Source of the DNA: a virus
Direction: 5' to 3' (one strand)
DNA: 34,060 bases
Virus record (IMG/VR): IMGVR_UViG_3300010883_000192
Span: 1-34,060 of that record
The translations under genes and the position numbers were made by a program. The notes below the pieces were generated by a model that had not been told where the DNA came from, did no database searches, and saw only the letters and a program-made list of their open reading frames with translations. Below are positions 28,368 through 34,060 of the stretch, piece after piece. Position 1 is the first letter of the stretch; every line of letters begins with the position of its first letter.

Positions 28368-29376
28368 CTTCAAACCTCCAAACAAAACCGTCACCAGAGA
28401 GCTGCACTCCCGCTGGGTCGAACATATATACATCAAACGTGTTTGGTGTAGCAGTAAAATCTACCGCATCAATGACGCAGTAAGCAGCAAGCGCACCGTT
28501 CCCTATTGGTGTGGCGGTTATAACTTTAAAAGCACTATAGCTTCCTTCTAGCTCAACCGTTTTCCCGCCAATAGCAGCTTCGTCCGACTTCGTTTCATTT
28601 CTTGTAACAGCATCAACTCTATATATCTGCTTGGACAAGTCTATTCTTACAAGACCCAATCCCACGTACTGCTGGAAAGTATTCCTCGCCTTTGTTTGCA
28701 CAGAAGCAGCATCGTAAAGGGTAAAGGAAGCAGCGGCAGATAGCTTCAATCCCTGCTTAGTTGCCACAGTCCCGCCGTAAACAGTAGCGTCATGTGTTGA
28801 CCTCCAGTTACCAGAAATGTCAGTAGCGAAAGTGACTACAGCACTACTATGCCGGAAGTTTGAGGTTGGGACAGCTTGCTTAGAAGCAATGGCCCCTGCT
28901 GCGGGCAACTGACTGCCTCCAAATAAAGCAGTCCAAGTCTGACTGGAAGTATTCGTGTAGATTATTTCAAAAGTGCTGCACCGAACCTCTTTTGTTCTGT
29001 GTACTAGAAGATCATCTGTTGTGAGGTCGGGGTATGTTCCGCTTCCAACAAGCAAACTTTTCTCGTCTAGTGTCACTTCAACTGAGTTAACTCTTTTTGT
29101 ACCAACCCCGTCATCTCCCCCTGTGGTTGGATACAGCCCAACGGAATCTCTTGGCTTTATCATAAAATCGTAAGTGCCAATTGGTATGTCATTCGTGACA
29201 TAGCGTAAAGAGGATACCCTGTTTAAGATTTGTGCTGATGCGGGGTCGTCATCCCAAACAACATTTGCTGGCCCATATTGAATCTCATAATCAACAATAT
29301 CCAAGTCAACCGCTGCCCCCCAAGAAAGCCTAACTTGACCACCAACCTCAAAAACGTCAAAAACTGTTACGGGCAA
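28360..29376 (-). CDS. C-terminal part of tail hub protein, split by frameshift
   Basis: The open frame actually extends to about 29454, encoding LYEGAVASVIATPNGKTIPP before the TTG of this frame. Residues 1-80 form a fibronectin-III-like domain (GQVRLSWGAAVDLDIVDYEIQ), followed by strand-rich virion sequence to FEGV. No ATG and no ribosome site are found in frame. The upstream sequence reads naturally as a continuation of the 699-residue hub if one base is added near 29448. Hence it is a fragment of one protein, or a sequencing error. If independently translated, the start is unclear. Confidence 0.55.
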   Translation of the reverse strand: MPVTVFDVFEVGGQVRLSWGAAVDLDIVDYEIQYGPANVVWDDDPASAQILNRVSSLRYVTNDIPIGTYDFMIKPRDSVGLYPTTGGDDGVGTKRVNSVEVTLDEKSLLVGSGTYPDLTTDDLLVHRTKEVRCSTFEIIYTNTSSQTWTALFGGSQLPAAGAIASKQAVPTSNFRHSSAVVTFATDISGNWRSTHDATVYGGTVATKQGLKLSAAASFTLYDAASVQTKARNTFQQYVGLGLVRIDLSKQIYRVDAVTRNETKSDEAAIGGKTVELEGSYSAFKVITATPIGNGALAAYCVIDAVDFTATPNTFDVYMFDPAGVQLSGDGFVWRFEGV

Positions 29377-29441
29377 AGGTGGGATTGTTTTACCATTTGG
29401 AGTTGCAATGACAGAGGCAACAGCCCCTTCGTATAAAGACG

Positions 29442-31541
29442 TTACCGCGACACCTCAATCTGGTAAGGCACATCTTCTTCTAACGGGCCGTAGGCAGTTT
29501 CTAAGCCTGTCTCGCTAATTGAAGCAATAACCACTCCGCCTTTTTTAACCCTGACAACATAGTTTCTAGTGTAGGCAGAAATAGATTTTGTCCAATTGAT
29601 GCGGAATCTATTGTCGTACTCACCGTTTTTCCTTTGGTATATTTCCTCGGATACCGTCAAACCCGTTACTGCTGGAGGCGGTGCGTGAACAGGAAGCTGG
29701 GTGTCTGGGAAGGAAGGGCTGCTTTCAACGTCAGTAGAAAAGAACAAGGGGTCGTATTCTTCAAGTTCCACGTTCCAATAACCCGCCGACCTCTCAGAAA
29801 CAGAAACAACCTCCATCAGCTTATTAGTAAGTATGTCGGAATAGGTTATCGAGCAAACTTCCCCGACTAAAACTTCAATTCCCTCATCGAATAGTTGAAC
29901 ATTCACTCTTAAATCCGAAAGAGTGCTTCTGTTATATCTTTCTACGGCTTCCCTTTTTGCAAACTCAAAATTGTTGCAACCAAGGAAAGAAATCTTTGAA
30001 ATCCTAACTGGCAAGGTAGAGTCGGGGTTAACGACTATCGCTTCTTCGACTGCAAAATCATTTTCTTTGTCTGTATAAGAAACAACATACCTAGTGGGAA
30101 CTTCTTTTGATTTAGACTTACCTATGTTTATCCTTTCAACATGGTTATCATTAAACGTGTGTGAAGTAACCCGCGCCTCTTGCTTTAAGTAGTAGACTAC
30201 TCCGCCATCGTAAGTCAAAGAGCAGCCAGTGTATGCCCTAAAAAATTCAAGAATACTCGAAATTTTCCCTACGCTATCAATAGTAAATCCCATTGATCGC
30301 CGGGGGCTAGTGCTATAAGGAAGAACTTCATTGTTCCAGCTCGATGCCTCTTGAACAGAATTAGCATCTAGTGTGCTGCCAGATTGCTCTAAAAGATGTG
30401 CGTGAATATCAATAGGGTTGTCGGTAAAGACGGGTACTGCAAAAAAATTATAGGTAATATTATCTACTTGTGCGCCATAGACAAAAACATTTTCACCCGA
30501 AACAGAACTTTGCGGCCCCATATAAAAATAGACGGTATCGAGATAAGAAAGGGGAGTATAAACTGCCCTAAAAACACGGTAAGCCCCCAAGGAATGATCG
30601 GATAAAACAGTAAAAGTTCCCGAAGTAGTTGGGTTAGTTCCCTGTGTAGGCAATGAACCAATATCTCCTGAAATAATAGATGATACGTTTTTGGTTTGAT
30701 TGAGAACTTGAAATCGAACTTTCCCTGAAGTTCCGGCCTTATAATAAATCGTTATGCCATAGAAAAAAGCACCTACAGTGGCTCCCGCTATAATCCTAGT
30801 TTTTGCGCCAGTTGAGCCTCCGCTAGTTACAGTAGTTTCTTGAAAGAAGCCAATATTGTTTCCTGTGTCTTGGTGTGTCGCTCCATTCTGTACAGTCCAC
30901 AACATAGGATTAGCTGAATTTGGAACAAGATTAGTTCCGCTAGGGGTTGCTCCCGTTTCTACAAAAGGGTAATTAGCAGACCTTCTTCTTATCTTGAGTC
31001 CATCTATGTCTACTTCAACTCTAGGAAATCCATTCGAGATTCCTACAGGAACTTTTAAAACAATGTAGGCAAAGCCATCATATCTGTTTGTAAATCCCGT
31101 TACTGCCTCTGCAAGAAAAGTTGAGAGAGGCTGGTTTACTCCATTTCTTCCATAGTGATATTCTATTTCTCCGCCAGAATCTATGAAACCGTCTGTCTCG
31201 TTTATATCAACACCGTCTACGTAAACATTGTTGTACGCAGATATTCCTCTAGCTCCAGACCCGCCAAGATAATCGCCCTGTGGTGGGCCTCCCCAAGCTA
31301 CAAGATAAGGGACATATAAAATATCGTCTTTCGCAAAGGCATTCCACGGCTTTGCGAAAAACCTATCTCTGCCAAAAACAACGGGAGCAATATCATTAGA
31401 AGAAAGAATTGTTTCCTTGCGTATACTTTTGCTGGCCTCTGCTACCGCGTTTACAGTGCTGACAGATGCTTTTGGGGTTCTGTCACGATAATTCATCGTT
31501 ACATATTGACCTGAAGCGTTTTTGTACTTGAAAGTAGCCAT
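29442..31541 (-). CDS. Tail tip / hub protein, N-terminal part (J-like)
   Basis: This is a 699-residue tail-tip protein that links tube and fibres. Hub-like sequence at 1-190 (FAKDDILYVPYLVAWG, SAYNNVYVDG) and 370-620 (VFTDNPIDIHAHLL, then MGFTIDSVGKISSILEFFRA) is interrupted by a carbohydrate-binding-like insert at about 200-365 (NLVPNSANPMLWTVQNG to VFVYGAQVDN). From about 635 an FN3-like domain begins and stops abruptly at EVSR. GAGGTGG precedes ATG. The downstream frame continues it (see 28360-29376). Host recognition by the insert is a plausible role. Confidence 0.8.
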   Translation of the reverse strand: MATFKYKNASGQYVTMNYRDRTPKASVSTVNAVAEASKSIRKETILSSNDIAPVVFGRDRFFAKPWNAFAKDDILYVPYLVAWGGPPQGDYLGGSGARGISAYNNVYVDGVDINETDGFIDSGGEIEYHYGRNGVNQPLSTFLAEAVTGFTNRYDGFAYIVLKVPVGISNGFPRVEVDIDGLKIRRRSANYPFVETGATPSGTNLVPNSANPMLWTVQNGATHQDTGNNIGFFQETTVTSGGSTGAKTRIIAGATVGAFFYGITIYYKAGTSGKVRFQVLNQTKNVSSIISGDIGSLPTQGTNPTTSGTFTVLSDHSLGAYRVFRAVYTPLSYLDTVYFYMGPQSSVSGENVFVYGAQVDNITYNFFAVPVFTDNPIDIHAHLLEQSGSTLDANSVQEASSWNNEVLPYSTSPRRSMGFTIDSVGKISSILEFFRAYTGCSLTYDGGVVYYLKQEARVTSHTFNDNHVERINIGKSKSKEVPTRYVVSYTDKENDFAVEEAIVVNPDSTLPVRISKISFLGCNNFEFAKREAVERYNRSTLSDLRVNVQLFDEGIEVLVGEVCSITYSDILTNKLMEVVSVSERSAGYWNVELEEYDPLFFSTDVESSPSFPDTQLPVHAPPPAVTGLTVSEEIYQRKNGEYDNRFRINWTKSISAYTRNYVVRVKKGGVVIASISETGLETAYGPLEEDVPYQIEVSR

Positions 31542-31543
31542 TA

Positions 31544-31873
31544 TTAAACCACCTCAATTATGAAGACAGAAACATCATACCTTCCACCAAGAACGGGTTT
31601 TGCTTGTGGGGCTTTTTCAAACTGACAACTATACGTCACATTGTCAGCTTGATAAGTGAATGTAAAAGCTATGGATTTGTTGTCATTATAAAACGTCATC
31701 AAAGAGTCTAGCTCAGATTGGCTCAACTCGTGAACAATAGTACCCGTTCTCCAAACCTGCGAGAAATTGTTTCTTATTCTTGGCCTACCATTAATTGATC
31801 GGCTTACGACAGCCCCGCTTTCTTCGTTAAAACTGCTGCCTATAACTTGAGGCAAATTTATAGGATAAAGCAT
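31544..31873 (-). CDS. Minor tail protein (109 aa)
   Basis: Small tail-tip protein with the pattern SGAVVSRSINGRPRIRNNFS, then TIVHELSQSELDSLMTFYND, then FTFTYQADNVTYSCQFEKAP and GRYDVSVFIIEV. This matches the layout of short siphovirus tail-tip components (lambda M-like role) that sit between tape measure and hub. It is 2 bases from the hub ATG, and follows the 173-residue tail gene at once. Exact family uncertain. Confidence 0.7.
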   Translation of the reverse strand: MLYPINLPQVIGSSFNEESGAVVSRSINGRPRIRNNFSQVWRTGTIVHELSQSELDSLMTFYNDNKSIAFTFTYQADNVTYSCQFEKAPQAKPVLGGRYDVSVFIIEVV

Positions 31874-31874
31874 A

Positions 31875-32396
31875 CTAATTCACCAGTTCAAATTTCTCAT
31901 CGCCCCATTCAACGATAGTCCCAGATTTAGCTAAGTGAGTAGCCCCGTTGTCTTCGTTAAAGTACACCGTGGGGTAAAAGCTACTAAGCTCTGATTTTGG
32001 CAGAAGCGTTAGAGATACTTCTGAGCCGGATATTCTATCAGGTTCAAGAACACCTTGAGCAAGCATTACGGGGGTTGTGAAAGCCCCAGCAGAATCCCTA
32101 TAGACTAAGTACAGGGTACAGGGTACATCAAGAACTTTGTTCTGCAAGTAAACAGATATAATCCCGTTAGAGTAATCTAAAAGAGCAATATCTGCTCTTT
32201 CAAAACCAGCGGTTCCATATTTTATAGTACCTACAGATAAGCTACTGTCTAGGTAAGCATTCCCGCCAAAAGTAACTTCCGGCCCCTCTGAAACAAAAGA
32301 GGTCTGACTAGCAAACTCTATTTTTGCTATGTGAAAAGGCATCGTAGCAATTTTCGCTATCTCCGCCTGTACTCCTGAGTTTGTTGTTCTTGTCAT
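31875..32396 (-). CDS. Tail tip protein (173 aa, DUF2163-like position)
   Basis: Strand-rich protein with KIEFASQTSFVSEGPEVTFG, then a region on deviation from a beta sheet (LYLVYRDSAGAFTTPVMLAQ) and a C-terminal LTLLPKSELSSFYPT. It starts within the tape measure stop (ATGA overlap). In gene-transfer agents and many siphoviruses this place holds a DUF2163-type tail component next to the hub. That family assignment is by position and pattern only. Confidence 0.65.
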   Translation of the reverse strand: MTRTTNSGVQAEIAKIATMPFHIAKIEFASQTSFVSEGPEVTFGGNAYLDSSLSVGTIKYGTAGFERADIALLDYSNGIISVYLQNKVLDVPCTLYLVYRDSAGAFTTPVMLAQGVLEPDRISGSEVSLTLLPKSELSSFYPTVYFNEDNGATHLAKSGTIVEWGDEKFELVN

Positions 32397-34060
32397 CCTG
32401 TTACATTCCCGCCGTCAACATCAACCGTAACCGTAACATCACTGTTAGCTGCAAAGACACCAACCGCTGTAGTAAATGCTGTAGTGGCCGCCTTCAGACT
32501 AGCCGCTGCCGCTTCTTCTGCCGCTACGGTTGCAGTTGTAATCTTCTCAGTGCTTGCTGCAATAGTTGCAAGGTCTGTAGTGCTTATTCCAAGACCCGTC
32601 AATATAGTGTTTAAATCAATATTCTGTTCACCAATAGAAATAAGCAATCCTTCTATGTTGGTGTTCTGACCGTCCTGATGCGTTTCTATAGCGTCAATAG
32701 ACTTGGTTAGTTGCTCCTCGGCAATCCCCCCGATTCTCTCCGCGTTGACCGCAAACGCCTCACCAAACGATTTTAGCTCTGCACCCTCAAAATCGCCTTT
32801 TAAGCTGTCAAATATAGTCTTGGAAAGAGATGTGTACTCTTTCATTATCCGATCTATTTCTTCGGGAGAGGTTGCTTCTGAAAGCTCCTTCTCTAGCGTA
32901 CCTAGATCAATCAGCCGTTTTTTCAACAGTTGTTCTTCACTCATTACTGCTGTTCGGAAATAGTCTGCGCTTCCTTCGGTCAATCCCGCCATAGCATCTT
33001 TTGTCAAGATTAAAGCCGTGACTAGCTCGTAAGCTATGGCTCTATTTTCGGCAAATCTTCCGGTTAGCTCAGTAAGAGATGCAGTAGAGCCATCAAATTC
33101 TCCAGCTAAAATTGCAACTTCTTCTGACTGCGCGGCATACACATCAGTCATTGTCATCCCTGCTATTCGGGCTTGCTCGGTAATATTTTCCATCGCAAGA
33201 CCTATAATATCAGTCTCAAACATCGCATTTAAACTTGAAACAGCAGCAACATAAGGAAGAAGCTCATCGGTTGCACCATCAAAACCTGCAATTAACCCGT
33301 GAAGCATGTCGCTTACTTCGCCATCTTCGCCAAAAATAGCCATAAGGGTAGCTGCATAAGTTGCCGTTTCATCTGCTGTCCCATCAAAGGACATTAACAA
33401 GTCTTTTAAATTTGCGTCAAGGTGGCTTGCCCCTGCAAGAATATTTTTAAACAACACTTGAGTCATCTGGTCGGTATCTTCGTAGTCTTTCCCGTCAAGA
33501 TTGAATCCATCCCTAGCACTGACCGATACTTGCCCTGAGTAATCAGAACCGCCTATCATGTCAGAAAAGGCAAAAATCATTTCGGAATAAGCATCCACAG
33601 CATCTTGCTGTGGCTTGTGGTGTCCCTTGTCTGTGTAATAGGAACCTCCCCGATCTTCTGGGTCAGCCCTCAAATCAAGGTCTTGATATACCCTGTTGTG
33701 GCTTTCTTTTCCCCCAAATCCGAATATATCGCCTAAAACTTTCTCCAGACCTTCGCCAAGAAACGCGCCTATAGCCGCCCCCGGCACACCGCCAATTATA
33801 CCACCAGCTATTCCTCCGGCTCCTGCGCCTATTCCTGTTGTGCCTTCGTTCTGGAATACTTGTCGGCCTACATAAGCACCAGCAAAACTTGCCGCCATGC
33901 TCAATCCTACATTAGTCCAATCTATTCCCGGCTGCGCTGCTGCGGCTAGGTTTGCTCCTCCGTCACCAGCAACAGCGTAATTCAGTCCTTCAATTCCAGT
34001 AGAACCGACACTAGCAGCGTTAAAAGCCCCGTTAAACCCACTTTGCTGATAACCCTGAAC
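32393..34060 (-). CDS. Tape measure protein, C-terminal portion (partial)
   Basis: The frame is open to the right edge, so the gene continues beyond the window; at least 555 residues are seen. It has an Ala/Gly-rich hydrophobic section (GAGAGGIAGGIIGGVPGAAI), a long acidic helical region and a coiled-coil-like C-terminus with many Ala and Thr (TATVAAEEAAAASLKAATTA). This is the tail-length ruler or chaperoned core protein. It ends four bases into the next tail gene. The true start lies outside the window. Confidence 0.8.
   Translation of the reverse strand, partial: VQGYQQSGFNGAFNAASVGSTGIEGLNYAVAGDGGANLAAAAQPGIDWTNVGLSMAASFAGAYVGRQVFQNEGTTGIGAGAGGIAGGIIGGVPGAAIGAFLGEGLEKVLGDIFGFGGKESHNRVYQDLDLRADPEDRGGSYYTDKGHHKPQQDAVDAYSEMIFAFSDMIGGSDYSGQVSVSARDGFNLDGKDYEDTDQMTQVLFKNILAGASHLDANLKDLLMSFDGTADETATYAATLMAIFGEDGEVSDMLHGLIAGFDGATDELLPYVAAVSSLNAMFETDIIGLAMENITEQARIAGMTMTDVYAAQSEEVAILAGEFDGSTASLTELTGRFAENRAIAYELVTALILTKDAMAGLTEGSADYFRTAVMSEEQLLKKRLIDLGTLEKELSEATSPEEIDRIMKEYTSLSKTIFDSLKGDFEGAELKSFGEAFAVNAERIGGIAEEQLTKSIDAIETHQDGQNTNIEGLLISIGEQNIDLNTILTGLGISTTDLATIAASTEKITTATVAAEEAAAASLKAATTAFTTAVGVFAANSDVTVTVDVDGGNVTG

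Noticed and set aside
27243-28436. 397-residue version of the repeat tail protein
   Set aside because: The extra 23 residues overlap the previous gene and lack a ribosome site; GGAGG serves the GTG at 28367.
29440-29460. Programmed -1 ribosomal frameshift in the hub gene
   Set aside because: No X-XXY-YYZ slippery sequence or downstream structure is evident, and re-pairing of the TCG tRNA on GTC is unfavourable; a base deletion explains it better.
1-34060. tRNA, rRNA, integrase, attachment site or insertion sequence
   Set aside because: No cloverleaf, rRNA-like stretch, recombinase or transposase motif was found on either strand; nothing suggests a prophage boundary.

Overview
The window is a contiguous piece of a tailed double-stranded DNA phage genome. 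It holds terminase, tape measure, tail tip, tail fibre and endolysin genes, a near-complete replication and recombination set, and no integrase, tRNA, rRNA, transposase or host housekeeping operon. The tail genes (tape measure, then small tip proteins, then a J-like hub, with no sheath or baseplate wedge) suggest a long non-contractile tail. The host is probably a Gram-negative bacterium, perhaps a gammaproteobacterium. This is an inference from sigma-70-type promoters, one of which is a perfect TTGACA-17-TATAAT, from the T7-lysozyme-like amidase, and from a phage-borne CsrA. Nearly every gene lies on the minus strand and is transcribed right to left. The one exception is a three-gene plus-strand operon at 22314-22979.

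Right part (34060 to 23221, minus strand): tape measure C-terminus (cut by the window edge), two small tail proteins, a tail hub that is split by an apparent single-base frameshift, a triplicated-repeat tail protein, a glycine-rich adhesin-like fibre and a fibre-associated protein. These are followed by csrA, a small beta-rich protein, an amidase endolysin, a tiny zinc-ribbon protein, a metallophosphoesterase and a small unknown.

Middle part (22980 to 10416): a control region with back-to-back strong promoters (about 22129-22269), then an early or middle operon of unknown small genes and an AAA+ ATPase. Replication genes follow: two winged-helix proteins (one a likely initiator with internal DNA repeats), a degenerate helicase-loader-like protein, a DnaB-type helicase, a primase, an orphan DNA methyltransferase, a gp32-like single-strand-binding protein, a UvsW-like helicase and a MerR-type HTH protein. 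No DNA polymerase is present in the window.

Left part (10425 to 1): RecA/UvsX recombinase, Hjr-like and Cas4-like PD-(D/E)XK nucleases, an AP2/HNH-associated DNA-binding protein and endonuclease VII form a recombination cluster. After these come small genes, a DNA-binding protein, a two-TM membrane protein, small and large terminase, and an abundant-type virion protein ending at a terminator. Small genes with their own strong, near-identical promoters are scattered through the genome.

Two promoter families are visible by eye. One is TTGACA-17-TAAAGT-like, with a TAGTGnCACTA palindrome abutting the -35, a conserved leader, and an A/T block upstream. The other is GTTGAAAAA-type with an 18-base spacer. 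A third repeated element, a near-palindrome TGAACTTAAGATCA, sits just upstream of promoters. Together with a MerR-like regulator and CsrA, these suggest a layered transcriptional and translational programme. The regulatory reading is inference. The repeats themselves are read directly from the sequence.
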